This document shows, in pieces, positions 32,989 to 41,929 of a stretch of DNA of 64,000 bases. This stretch comes from Phytohabitans suffuscus (GTDB taxonomy: Bacteria > Actinomycetota > Actinomycetes > Mycobacteriales > Micromonosporaceae). Each line of letters starts with the position of its first letter. Position 1 is the first letter of the stretch. The DNA is taken from positions 7,626,320-7,690,319 of the forward strand of contig NZ_AP022871.1 of NCBI RefSeq assembly GCF_011764565.1, given 5' to 3'. The notes under the pieces are model-generated. The model ran no database searches and was not told where the DNA came from. It was given only the letters and a program-made list of their open reading frames with translations. A program made the position numbers and the translations under genes.

Positions 32989-34617
32989 GTCGCAGCTCCC
33001 ACCGGAGCTGCCCTTCATCGAGGCAAGGCGAAGATGCGCGACTACTTCCATGCGCGCCGGGCGTCGCAGCTCCCACCGGAGCTGCCCTTCATCGAGGCTG
33101 CATCAGCGCACCTTGACCTTCCGGATCACGCCGGTCGCAGCTCCCACCGGAGCTGCCCTTCATCGAGGCTGGATCTGGCACGCTCAGCGCGAGGCCGAGC
33201 AGGTCGCAGCTCCCACCGGAGCTGCCCTTCATCGAGGCATGCGCCGGCAGCGGTACCCCGATCAGGGGTAAACCAGGTCGCAGCTCCCACCGGAGCTGCC
33301 CTTCATCGAGGCTAGGCGATGGTCACGCCCACCTTCAGAGTCTCGTCGCAGCTCCCACCGGAGCTGCCCTTCATCGAGGCGCGACGAGCCGCGCGAACTC
33401 GCTTTCGCCGTGTCGCAGCTCCCACCGGAGCTGCCCTTCATCGAGGCTTGATCCACACCGACGAGCACGGCAGCAACGGCATCGCGCGTCGCAGCTCCCA
33501 CCGGAGCTGCCCTTCATCGAGGCATGTAGCGGCCGTTCTTCAGGAAGTCGCGCTGCACCGTCGCAGCTCCCACCGGAGCTGCCCTTCATCGAGGCCGCGC
33601 TGGCCAGTTGTGGGCCTCAGCGACCGTCGTCGCAGCTCCCACCGGAGCTGCCCTTCATCGAGGCGCGGTCGTCACCGCCAGGTTGTCCTGCTGCAGCGCC
33701 TGTCGCAGCTCCCACCGGAGCTGCCCTTCATCGAGGCGCCACACCCTGCACCTGGCCGCCGTCGCTGGCCGTGGTCGCAGCTCCCACCGGAGCTGCCCTT
33801 CATCGAGGCAGCCTATGCTCGCCCCCCCCCGCTCCACAGAACAGGTGTCGCAGCTCCCACCGGAGCTGCCCTTCATCGAGGCTGACTTATCTTCACAACC
33901 GCACGTTGCCGTGTGCTCAGTCGCAGCTCCCACCGGAGCTGCCCTTCATCGAGGCGCGTCAGCGGTCGGGTAGATTCCCACCGAAGGCGCAACGGTCGCA
34001 GCTCCCACCGGAGCTGCCCTTCATCGAGGCGGCTGACGGATTCGCCCGCGTCGAGCAGTTCGCCGGTCGCAGCTCCCACCGGAGCTGCCCTTCATCGAGG
34101 CTTGCGTACCTGCCTCGCGCAATTGTCGGCTAGCAGGGTCGCAGCTCCCACCGGAGCTGCCCTTCATCGAGGCCGCGCCGATGTGGGGGCGTGCCGAACT
34201 GGCGCCGTGGCTTCGTCGCAGCTCCCACCGGAGCTGCCCTTCATCGAGGCGACTGCGACGCCTGCCACGGGCACGACTGCCCATGCGACGTCGCAGTTCC
34301 CACCGGAGCTGCCCTTCATCGAGGCGACGTGGTCTGGGAGTCGGCCGGGGCGCTGCGTGAGGGCGTCGCAGCTCCCACCGGAGCTGCCCTTCATCGAGGC
34401 GCGCGAGCCGTCACTTCCTACGGCGAGCCGTGCAGTCGCAGCTCCCGCCGGAGCTGCCCTTCATCGAGGCCATGACCAGCATCCCAGAGCCGGCCGAGCT
34501 GGCCGCCATGTCGCAGCTCCCGCCGGAGCTGCCCTTCATCGAGGCACGTGTGGGCCTGGGCAGCCGGACGAGTTCGCGGCGTTGCAGCTCCCACCAAGAG
34601 CTGCTCGTCGTCGAGGC
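32989..34617 (+). CRISPR. CRISPR array, 23 repeats and 22 spacers, no cas genes in the window
   Basis: Repeats are 36 bp, beginning GTCGCAGCTCCCACCGGAGC and ending CTTCATCGAGGC. Repeat starts: 32989, 33063, 33134, 33203, 33277, 33345, 33412, 33488, 33560, 33629, 33702, 33774, 33847, 33920, 33995, 34066, 34138, 34215, 34290, 34365, 34435, 34510 and a degenerate one at 34581. Spacers are all different and 31-41 bp long. Each repeat has an 8-bp stem (GCAGCTCC/GGAGCTGC) with loop CACC. The last 8 nt, ATCGAGGC, look like a GC-rich form of the ATTGAAAC handle of type I/III crRNAs. The repeat at 34290 has one C-to-T change that keeps a G-T pair; those at 34435 and 34510 have a loop A-to-G change; the last is strongly diverged. 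Decay is therefore at the right end, so the leader is on the left and transcription rightward. Variable spacer length fits type III or some type I systems. Confidence 0.97.
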
Positions 34618-34715
34618 GGCGGCGCGCTGTCGGCAAGAGCTTCCGTGGGCGGGAGTGGGCATCAGCGTGGCCCTCGACGGCCAAGGTCGTGATCATGGCG
34701 TTGTCCCGGACACTC

Positions 34716-34822
34716 CCTTGATCGACCCGTGCCGCGCCGTGCCCTGGTGCGCCCGTGGCGAGAAATTGCCCCGCCAGGGGGAGGAACTCGACACGGACGG
34801 CCGGAGCCGCCACCGATCAAGG
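34716..34822 (+). repeat. Dispersed 107-bp repeat family B, copy 2
   Basis: Same length and ends (CCTTGATCG/CGATCAAGG) as 6331-6437, with the conserved GGCGAGAAATTGCCCC core. It lies 100 bp beyond the last CRISPR repeat. The remaining gap from 34618 to 34886 has no gene. Confidence 0.85.
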
Positions 34823-34886
34823 ACCCGCCGGCCCGCCACCCCTCTGCGGACCGGCGGACGAACCGGGGCAGGGTCGACAGCGATGC

Positions 34887-35911
34887 TCAGAACGTCAGGA
34901 CCACGCGTCCCCGGACGCCGCCGCCGGCCACGAGCCGGTGCGCCTCGGGCGCCTGCGCGGCGGGGAGCGTCGTCGCGACCCGCGGGGTGAGCACGCCGCG
35001 CTCGGCCAGGTCGCGCAGGCGTACCAGCAGCTCCGGCCGGTCGAGGGCCTCGACGACCGTGACGAACCGCGAGCGGATCTCCCGCCCGGGGACGCCGCCA
35101 AGCGCGCTCGCTTCGCTCGCTGGCGCCGCAGGCCGCTGGCTTCCGCCGCTCTCGTCGAAACGGCGGTCGCCAGCCGCCGAGGCGCTGTCCCAGGCGCGCA
35201 GCAGGACCAGCGTGCCGCCGCCGGCGAGTGCCGGTACCAGGCGGCCCTGCTGGGTCGACGCGTCGACGAGCCCGACCAGGCCGTCCGGGGCGACCGTGCG
35301 GAAGCCCGCCGCCACGTCGTCTCCCCGCTCGACCACGGCGTGGGCGCCGAGCGACCGGACCAGCGGCTCGTCGGCGGGTGCGGCGTCCGCGGCGACGCGC
35401 AGGCCGGCGGCGACGGCGAGCTGGACGGCGTACCCCCGACGCAGCCGGCCGCCCCGGTGACACCGACCCAGGCACCCGCCGTCGTGGGCAGCGCCTCGAC
35501 GGCCAGCATCGCCGTCAGCCCGTTCATCGGGATCGTCGCCGCCTCCGCCGCGGACATCCCGGCCGGGACCGTGGCCACCTGGCCGCGGGGGACCACGACG
35601 TGTTCGGCGTAGGCGCCGCCGTGCGGGCCGAACGGGAGCGTGAGCGCCATGACCCGGTCGCCGACGGCCAGGTCCACGCCGTCCCCGGCCTCGTCCACCT
35701 CGCCGGCCGCCTCCATGCCCAGCGTGTACGGCAGCCGGACGTCGCGGGTCACCTTTCCCCGCACGCCCGAGCGGGTCAGCAGGTCGGTCGGGTTGACGGT
35801 GGCCGCCCGTACCCGGATCCGCACCTCGCCCGGCCCGGCGTGCGGCTCGGGCAGCTCCACGACCCGCAGCACGTCCGGACCGCCGAACGCGTCGAACCGG
35901 ACCGCCCGCAC
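34887..35911 (-). CDS. Zinc-type/quinone oxidoreductase (apparent frameshift)
   Basis: About 341 residues when corrected; an NADPH-dependent medium-chain reductase of the quinone oxidoreductase class. The N-terminal RFDAFGGPDVLRVVELPEPH, VRAATVNPTDLLTRSG and LGMEAAGEVDEAGDGV are typical. The cofactor motif GVTGAAGCVGG breaks at the C5 run 35433-35437, where one base is missing; the other frame continues YAVQLAVAAGLRVAADAA. Catalytic zinc ligands are absent, as in quinone reductases. An in-frame insertion of about 32 residues (near 35093-35188) is made of palindromic repeat DNA. GTG 35911 lies 2 bp after the stop of the acyl-CoA dehydrogenase gene, so the three genes form an operon. It may be an enoyl reductase. 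Confidence 0.8.
35093..35188. repeat. Palindromic insertion within the oxidoreductase gene
   Basis: About 96 bp including GCGCTCGCTTCGCTCGC and CGGCGGTCGCCAGCCGCCG, inserted in frame between LVLLRAWD and GREIRSRFVTV of the encoded protein, where related enzymes have no such segment. It resembles a REP-like element tolerated within a coding region. Confidence 0.5.
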
Positions 35912-35913
35912 GG

Positions 35914-37059
35914 CTAGCCCCGATCCAGCGCGATGCCGGCCACGAGATCGACGTGCTGGGCCACCGTGCCCAGCGTCAGGCTGTCGGCGGTCGCCCGCTT
36001 GAAGTACAGGTGGGCCGGATGCTCCCAGGTGAACCCGATCCCGCCGTGCAGCTGGATCGCCGCCGCGGCCACCCGGCTGTACGCCTCCGACGCGACCGCC
36101 TTGGCGATGCTCGCCGCCAGCTGCGGGTCGTCGGTGCCGTCCTGCAAGGCCCAGGCGCCGTGGTACGCGGCCGAGCGCGCCTGCTCCACCGCCACCAGCA
36201 TGTCGGCGCACCGGTGCTTGACCGCCTGGAACGACCCGAGCGGGCGGCCGAACTGGTACCGGTTGGTCACGTGCTCGACGGTCCGGTCGAGCATCGCCTG
36301 GCCGCCGCCGACCTGCTCGGCCGCGAGCAGCACCGCGCCGACCCGCGCGGCGTGCGCCAGTGCGTCCGGCGCCTGCTTCTCCCCGGCGACCAGCCTCGCC
36401 GGGGCGCCGGAGAGCACCACCGTGGCCTGCCGGCGGGTCAGGTCGAGCGTGGCCAGCGGCTCCCGGCGTACGCCGTCGGCGGCGGCGTCGACCGCGAACA
36501 GGGCGACGCCGTGCTCGGTGCGGGCGGCGACGAGCAGCAGGTCGGCGCCGGCACCGTCGGGAACGAAGTCGAGGCGGCCGCTGACGACCCAGCCGTCGCC
36601 GCCGGCCTTCCAGCCGTCGCCCTCCGCCTTCGCGGTCGCGGTGACCGCCGCCGCGTCGAAGGTGCCGCCGCTCAGCGGCGCCGCCACGGTGGCGGTCCGC
36701 ACGCCGTCGACGAGATCCGGCAGGTACGCCCGCCTGGTGACATCGTCGCCGGCCACCGACAGCAGGGGGATCGCCAGGGCGAGCGTGCCGAGCACCGGGC
36801 CGCAGACCAGCGTCGCGCCCATCTCCTCGACCGCCACCGCCTGCGCCACCAGGCCCGCGCCGGCGCCGCCGAACTCCTCCTCGACCGCCAGCCCGAGCAC
36901 GCCGAGCTCCGTGCCGAGCCGGCGCCACAGCTCGGGGTCGTAGCCGGCCCCGGTCTCCATCGTGGCGCGTACGACCGGCTCGGGCGAGAACTCGGTGCAG
37001 AACTTGCGGACCATCGCGCGCAGGTCGTCCAGGTCCTCGGTGAACTCGAACTCAGCCAT
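35914..37059 (-). CDS. Acyl-CoA dehydrogenase, probable non-catalytic-base subunit
   Basis: A 381-residue acyl-CoA dehydrogenase-family protein: ELGVLGLAVEEEFGGAGAGL at the N-terminus, NRYQFGRPLGSFQAVKHRCA (FAD/dimer segment), and AAAIQLHGGIGFTWEHPAHL near the C-terminus. The segment where the catalytic Glu normally lies (YEGTSEI) reads ATADSLTLGTVAQ, so the base seems absent. In steroid-type alpha2-beta2 dehydrogenases one subunit lacks the base and the partner supplies it; the gene upstream has it. ATG 37059 with GTGAGGGAC before it. Operon with both neighbours. Confidence 0.88.
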   Translation of the reverse strand: MAEFEFTEDLDDLRAMVRKFCTEFSPEPVVRATMETGAGYDPELWRRLGTELGVLGLAVEEEFGGAGAGLVAQAVAVEEMGATLVCGPVLGTLALAIPLLSVAGDDVTRRAYLPDLVDGVRTATVAAPLSGGTFDAAAVTATAKAEGDGWKAGGDGWVVSGRLDFVPDGAGADLLLVAARTEHGVALFAVDAAADGVRREPLATLDLTRRQATVVLSGAPARLVAGEKQAPDALAHAARVGAVLLAAEQVGGGQAMLDRTVEHVTNRYQFGRPLGSFQAVKHRCADMLVAVEQARSAAYHGAWALQDGTDDPQLAASIAKAVASEAYSRVAAAAIQLHGGIGFTWEHPAHLYFKRATADSLTLGTVAQHVDLVAGIALDRG

Positions 37060-37077
37060 GTCCCTCACCTACGAAAC

Positions 37078-38256
37078 CTACGAGCGGGGTACGTCGCGCC
37101 ACGGGACGTCCTTGTCGGTACGGGTGTCCGGGGGCAGCTTGAGCACGCGCTCGCCCAGGACGTTGCGGAGGATCTCGGAGGTGCCGCCCTCGATCGTCGC
37201 GGCCCGGGAGCGCAGGAACTTGCGCTGGTACGCCGTGGGCCCCTCGTCGTCGCCGAGGTCGGAGTCGTACGACTCGTACAGCGTGCCCTCGGGGCCGAGC
37301 AGCTCCACGCAGAACTCGTACACGTGCTGGCTCAGCTCGGACCCGACCAGCTTGGCGATCGCCGCCTCCGGCCCGAAGACGCCCTTGGCCGCGCCCACCT
37401 TCGCCCGCTCCACGGTCAGCCGCTGGGCCTCGGCGCGCAGCCACAACCGGGCCAGCCGCTCGCGGGCCACGGGCGTGTGCGCCTGCGGCCGGCTCGCCCA
37501 CAGGGCCAGCGCGTCGCCGATCGGGCCGGTGCCGCGGGCGGTCACCCGGTCGCCGAGGGAGAGCCGCTCGTCGGAGAGGGTGCTCATCGAGACCTGCCAG
37601 CCGCGTCCCACGTCGCCGAGCCGGTGCGCGTCGGGGATCCGTACGTCGTCCAGGAACACCTCGTTGAACTGGGCGCGGCCGGTGAGCTGGCGCAGCGGCC
37701 GGATCTGCACGCCCGGCGTGCGCAGGTCGACGACGAAGTACGTGAGGCCCTTGTGCTTGGGCACGTCCGGGTCGGTGCGGGCGATCAGGACCGCCCAGCG
37801 GGCCAGGTGGGCCAGGCTGGTCCACACCTTCTGCCCGTTGACCACCCACTCGTCGCCGTCCCGGACCGCCCGGGTGGCGAGGCCCGCGAGGTCGGATCCG
37901 GCGCCCGGCTCGCTGAACAGCTGGCACCACAGCTCCTCGCCGGCGGCCAGCGGGCGCAGCCACCGGGCGGCCAGCTCCCGCGGCGCGTACCGGACGACGG
38001 TGCCGGCGATGATCCCGTAGCCGACGGGGTTGACGGTGCGCGGCTCGGGGCCGCCGGCCTCGCGCAGCACGCGGTTCGCCGCCTGCTGGAGGGTACGCGG
38101 CGCGTCGAGGCCGCCCAGGCCGATCGGGAAGTGCAACCAGGTGAGGCCGGCGTCGTACCAGGCACCCATGAGCTGGGGGACCGGTACCTCCCGGGGCGGG
38201 TGGCTCCGCACGACGTCGCGGGCGAGCGCCGCGACCTCCTCCGCGTCGATGCTCAT
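37078..38256 (-). CDS. Acyl-CoA dehydrogenase, catalytic subunit
   Basis: A 392-residue protein with WCQLFSEPGAGSDLAGLATR, WVVNGQKVWTSLAHLARWAV (FAD-binding middle domain) and RAATIEGGTSEILRNVLGERV, which retains the EGGTSEI segment with the catalytic Glu. It pairs with the subunit 18 bp downstream, probably as a heterotetramer acting on a bulky acyl-CoA. ATG 38256 is the likely start. The first gene of the minus-strand operon; the divergent cyclase-family gene begins about 65 bp away across an AT-rich gap (AATTATGTCACTACTATGG). Confidence 0.9.
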   Translation of the reverse strand: MSIDAEEVAALARDVVRSHPPREVPVPQLMGAWYDAGLTWLHFPIGLGGLDAPRTLQQAANRVLREAGGPEPRTVNPVGYGIIAGTVVRYAPRELAARWLRPLAAGEELWCQLFSEPGAGSDLAGLATRAVRDGDEWVVNGQKVWTSLAHLARWAVLIARTDPDVPKHKGLTYFVVDLRTPGVQIRPLRQLTGRAQFNEVFLDDVRIPDAHRLGDVGRGWQVSMSTLSDERLSLGDRVTARGTGPIGDALALWASRPQAHTPVARERLARLWLRAEAQRLTVERAKVGAAKGVFGPEAAIAKLVGSELSQHVYEFCVELLGPEGTLYESYDSDLGDDEGPTAYQRKFLRSRAATIEGGTSEILRNVLGERVLKLPPDTRTDKDVPWRDVPRS

Positions 38257-38321
38257 AGCCGCCAATTATGTCACTACTATGGTGGCATGGCTGTGACCGG
38301 TACCGCAGATATGATGATGTC

Positions 38322-39281
38322 GTGATCAACCGCCGGGAGTACACCGCGGACGAGGTGCACCGGACAGCGCTTCGGCACCGCACCTGGGGGCGTTGGGGAC
38401 CCGACGACGAGCTCGGCCACGCCAACCACCTCACGGCGGACCGGGTCCGTGCCGCGGCCGGGCTGATCCGCCGCGGCGCCACGTTCTCGCTGGCCATCCC
38501 GATGGACCGGGACGGCCCGCAGGGCGGCCGCAAGGCCCGGGTCAACCCGCAGCACGTGATGTTCCGGCACGGCGGCGACCTGCTCGCGGACTGGGAGAAC
38601 GCCGGGCGCGGCATGCAGTCGACCGACGACGCGGTCTACATGGCGCTGCAGTCGGCCACCCAGTGGGACGCGTTCTGCCACGTGTTCTACGACGGCCGCA
38701 CCTACAACGACCGCGGGCCGGAGACGGTCACCAGCGCCGGCGCGCTGCGCAACAGCATCACCGCGATGGCCGACCGCCTGGTCGGCCGGGGCGTGCTGCT
38801 GGACCTGGCGCGGTTCCACGGGCGGCCCTACCTCGATCCGGGTGAGGCGATCCAGGCGGAGGACCTGGCGGCGTGCGCGGCGGCGGCGGGCGTCGAGGTC
38901 GGCCAGGGCGACATCGTGCTGGTGCGCACCGGCCATCTGGCGCGCCGGCGCGCCCAGGAAGCCTGGGGCGACTTCGTCGCCGGGCCGGCGCCGGGTCTCG
39001 GCCTCAGCGCCTGCGACTTCCTGTGCCCGCGCGGCGTCGCGGCGGTCGCGACGGACACCTGGGGCGTCGAGGTCATCCCGTTCGAGTCGGCGGACGTGCG
39101 GCATCCGGTCCACGTCGTGCTGCTGGTCAACGCCGGGGTGCTGATCGGCGAGATCTGGGACCTCGACGCGCTCGCCGCCGACTGCGCGGCCGACGGGGTC
39201 TACGAGTTCTTCCTCACCGCGCCGCCGCTCACGATCACCGGCGCGGTCGGCTCGCCGCTGAACCCGATCGCTGTCAAGTAA
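38322..39281 (+). CDS. Cyclase-family (kynurenine formamidase-like) metal hydrolase
   Basis: A 319-residue protein of the cyclase family (PF04199 type), whose members hydrolyse amides, lactones or cyclic compounds using divalent metal. It has the QWDAFCHVFYDG segment, equivalent to the metal-binding HxGTHxDxxxH region of the family, plus GDIVLVRTGHLARR and AVATDTWGVEVIP. GTG 38322 is taken as the start; no ribosome-binding site is evident. In this context ring or lactone opening is a plausible role. It precedes an SDR gene on the same strand, separated by an AT-rich promoter-like gap. Confidence 0.8.
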   Translation: MINRREYTADEVHRTALRHRTWGRWGPDDELGHANHLTADRVRAAAGLIRRGATFSLAIPMDRDGPQGGRKARVNPQHVMFRHGGDLLADWENAGRGMQSTDDAVYMALQSATQWDAFCHVFYDGRTYNDRGPETVTSAGALRNSITAMADRLVGRGVLLDLARFHGRPYLDPGEAIQAEDLAACAAAAGVEVGQGDIVLVRTGHLARRRAQEAWGDFVAGPAPGLGLSACDFLCPRGVAAVATDTWGVEVIPFESADVRHPVHVVLLVNAGVLIGEIWDLDALAADCAADGVYEFFLTAPPLTITGAVGSPLNPIAVK

Positions 39282-39312
39282 TGTTCTAGTTGTGTACGAT
39301 GCACGAGTGACG

Positions 39313-40121
39313 ATGAAGGACGAACCGCCCGCCGACCTGATCCCCGACTACGCGGCGCTGATGCGCCTCGACGGCCAGGTGCACGTGGTCCTCGGCGCCG
39401 GCAACGGGATGGGGCAGCAGTCCGCCCACGCCTTGGCCGCGTTCGGTGCGACGGTGGTCTGCGTCGACCTCGACGCCACCCGCGCGGAGGCGGTGGCCGG
39501 CGAGGTGAAGGGCATCGCGTGGAGCGGCGACATCACCTCCCGCGCGGACGTGCGGCGGCTCTTCGCGGACGTCGTGGCGCAGAAGGGCCGGCTCGACGGC
39601 GTGATCGACATCGTGGGTCTGGCCCGCGCCCGGCCGGTGGTCGAGTACACGGACGACGACTGGGCGTTCCACCACGACATCGTCCTGCGCCACGCGTACC
39701 TGGCGATCCAGTACGCGACCGAGCAGTGGCGGGCGCTGGGCACCGGCGGGGCGATGACGTTCGTCGCCTCGGCCGCCGGGCTGCTGAGCGCGCCCGGGCT
39801 CGGCGCGTACGGCGCGGCCAAGGCGGCGCTGATGTCGCTGGTGCGCACGGCGGCGGTGGAGCTCGGGCCGGACGGGATCCGGGTGAACGCGGTGGCCCCC
39901 GGGTGATCCGCACGCCGCGCGCGCAGGGGAATCCGAAGTGGACCGACGAGCTGGTGCGGGCCAACATCGACCGGACTCCGCTGCGCAAGCTGGGCTACCC
40001 GCCGGACGTCGCGGGCGCCCTGCTGTTCTTCTCCTCGCCGCTGGCCGGACACGTGACCGGCCAGACGCTGGTCGTCGACGGCGGCGCCGGCGTCGTCTTC
40101 AACTGCGAGTCCCCCTCCTGA
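39313..40121 (+). CDS. Short-chain dehydrogenase/reductase (apparent frameshift)
   Basis: About 269 residues when corrected. The cofactor motif is GAGNGMGQQSAHALA, a variant of TGxxxGxG; DGVIDIVG replaces the usual NNAG. The catalytic residues lie in VASAAGLLSAPGLGAYGAAK (Ser, Tyr, Lys). After NAVAPG one G is missing from the run 39901-39903; restoration continues with VIRTPRAQGNPKWTDELV and ends GQTLVVDGGAGVVF as in other SDRs. ATG 39313 is used; GTG 39292 and 39307 are alternatives just after TTCTAGTTGTGTACGATG. Ketone/alcohol conversion is the likely role. Confidence 0.83.
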
Positions 40122-40176
40122 GGCCGCACCCCGGCGCGGCTCCGCACAGGAAGCGCACGGCCCAGCGCGTGAAGGC

Positions 40177-41823
40177 TCAGCGCATGAAGTCGCGGATCAG
40201 CGTCCGGGCGAGCTCCAGGCTCTCGTCGTGGCGCAGTGCCTGCCCGCCGTGCTTGACGACCCGCGCGACGCCGCGCCGGATGTCGTCGCGGTAGCGGGCG
40301 TCGATCACGTCGAACTCGAGGTTCTTGACGTAGATGCGCAGGCGGTCGCGGAGCGAACCGTCGGAGTCGGCCGCCTCCACCACCTCGGGCAGCAGGCTCG
40401 TCTCCACCAGCAGCGCGTGCGCGGTGCGGCGGGCGCGCTCGTCGCGCAGGCCGATCAGGATCTCCCGGGGCGAGGCCCGGATGACGTGGTCCTTCCACCA
40501 GTCGAAGTGCTCGATCTCGTCGATGACGCCGAGCTCGATGTGGGTCTGGGAGAGGGTGCGGGCCAGCGTGTCGACCGCGCACTGGAGGTACGTCTTGCGT
40601 TCGGGCGCCGACAGCGACCGCGCGTACGAGCGCAGCTCCTGGCCGGCGTCGACGGCCGGGAAGCAGTAGCGCCGGATGCCGTGGATGGTGGTGTCCAGCA
40701 GCCCGTGCTCGTAGTGGAACGCGCGGAACGGGCTCTCGCCGCTGGGCAGCTGGGCCGGGCGGCCGGTCGCGGCGGCCCGCTGGGAGAACCGCCAGGTGGT
40801 CGAGTCGTCGCGGCGCCCGTCGAGGATGTCGCGCAGGATCGGGGCGCCGTAGAAGCGCTGCGGGAGGATCACGCCGGGGCCGCGGGCGTACGCGATGGTG
40901 ACGCCGGACGACTGGGCCTGGCGCAGGAACCGGTTGTTGTCCAGATAGGTGAGTGACGCCGTGTACCGGGTCAGCGGCGTCGGGCGCAGCTGGCCGACGT
41001 GGAAGGCGACGTCGTACAGCCGCAGCGGCCAGTCCTCGCCCCACACCTCCCGCGCGGCCCCGGCGATCGCGCGGCCGCAGTCGGCGTCCTCGCCGTCGTA
41101 GAGCGCCCCGACGGTGGCGCTGCCGAGCAGGCCCAGCACGGCGGTGGCGGGGGAGTCGAACCCGGCCGCGCCGTGCGCCGACCTGATCAGCAGGCCGAGC
41201 GACTCGGCGAGCCGGCCGAACGGACTCGTGCGGTCGACCTCGAACCGCGGATCCAGGTCGGCGAGCAGCTTGACCCCGGCCGCGTTGAACTCGTGCTGCT
41301 GGTCGCCGACGCCCATCGAGGCGGTGACGAACTCGCGCAGGACCCGCAGCTGGTCGTGCGACCGGCCGGAGAAGGAGTCGTCCTCGATGGACTCACGGAT
41401 GTCGCGGGCGACCGAGGCGGTCGAGTCCCGCTCGACCAGCCCGAGGAAGTCGAGCAGCTCGCGGCGGCGGCCCTGCGCGAACGGGACCTCGCGCGAGCGG
41501 CGGTTGGCCGCGATGGCGACCTCCGACAGGGACACCTCGGGCCCGTAGCGGCCACTCGCACCGGGCCGCACGTACGAGCGCAACGCCCCGTTGCGGACCC
41601 ACTGGTTGACCGCCTGGCGGCTCACCCCGATCGCCCGCGCGGCCTCCGCCTGGGTCACCAGGTCGGTGGGGAGCTCCTCGCTGACGTTGCGGGTGCGGAG
41701 CCGCTCGGCCGCCCGCTCCAGCGCCCGCACGAGCTCGGGCACCGGCACCGCGCCGCTCTCGCCGAGTGTCAGGGCCAGCCGCTCCAGCGCATTGGAGATC
41801 GTGTCGTCGGGGTTGCTCGTCAT
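40177..41823 (-). CDS. Large HTH-domain protein of unknown function
   Basis: A 548-residue protein. Residues about 50-100 (LVTQAEAARAIGVSRQAVNQ, then WVRNGALRSY) form a clear helix-turn-helix of the MerR/excisionase type. The remaining roughly 440 residues are helical with no motif I recognise; no ATPase, kinase or transmembrane signature is visible. It ends 55 bp from the convergent SDR and is divergent from a small hypothetical gene. It is the only full-size putative regulator beside the catabolic genes, so it may control them, but this is inference. Confidence 0.75.
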   Translation of the reverse strand: MTSNPDDTISNALERLALTLGESGAVPVPELVRALERAAERLRTRNVSEELPTDLVTQAEAARAIGVSRQAVNQWVRNGALRSYVRPGASGRYGPEVSLSEVAIAANRRSREVPFAQGRRRELLDFLGLVERDSTASVARDIRESIEDDSFSGRSHDQLRVLREFVTASMGVGDQQHEFNAAGVKLLADLDPRFEVDRTSPFGRLAESLGLLIRSAHGAAGFDSPATAVLGLLGSATVGALYDGEDADCGRAIAGAAREVWGEDWPLRLYDVAFHVGQLRPTPLTRYTASLTYLDNNRFLRQAQSSGVTIAYARGPGVILPQRFYGAPILRDILDGRRDDSTTWRFSQRAAATGRPAQLPSGESPFRAFHYEHGLLDTTIHGIRRYCFPAVDAGQELRSYARSLSAPERKTYLQCAVDTLARTLSQTHIELGVIDEIEHFDWWKDHVIRASPREILIGLRDERARRTAHALLVETSLLPEVVEAADSDGSLRDRLRIYVKNLEFDVIDARYRDDIRRGVARVVKHGGQALRHDESLELARTLIRDFMR

Positions 41824-41929
41824 AGTGCTGAAAGTCTACGGGACATTGTCAATAGCATCGCTTGACGTGCCGCCGAGCACCGCTTACGGTGGCGTGACGG
41901 GGGTTACAAAGTTCAACCGGAGGAACGGA

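Noticed and set aside
32989..34617. Repetitive open frames through the CRISPR array (repeated RSSHRSCPSSR or QLPPELPFIEA)
   Set aside because: They result from translating the 36-bp repeat and variable spacers; no ribosome-binding site, and frames shift with spacer length.
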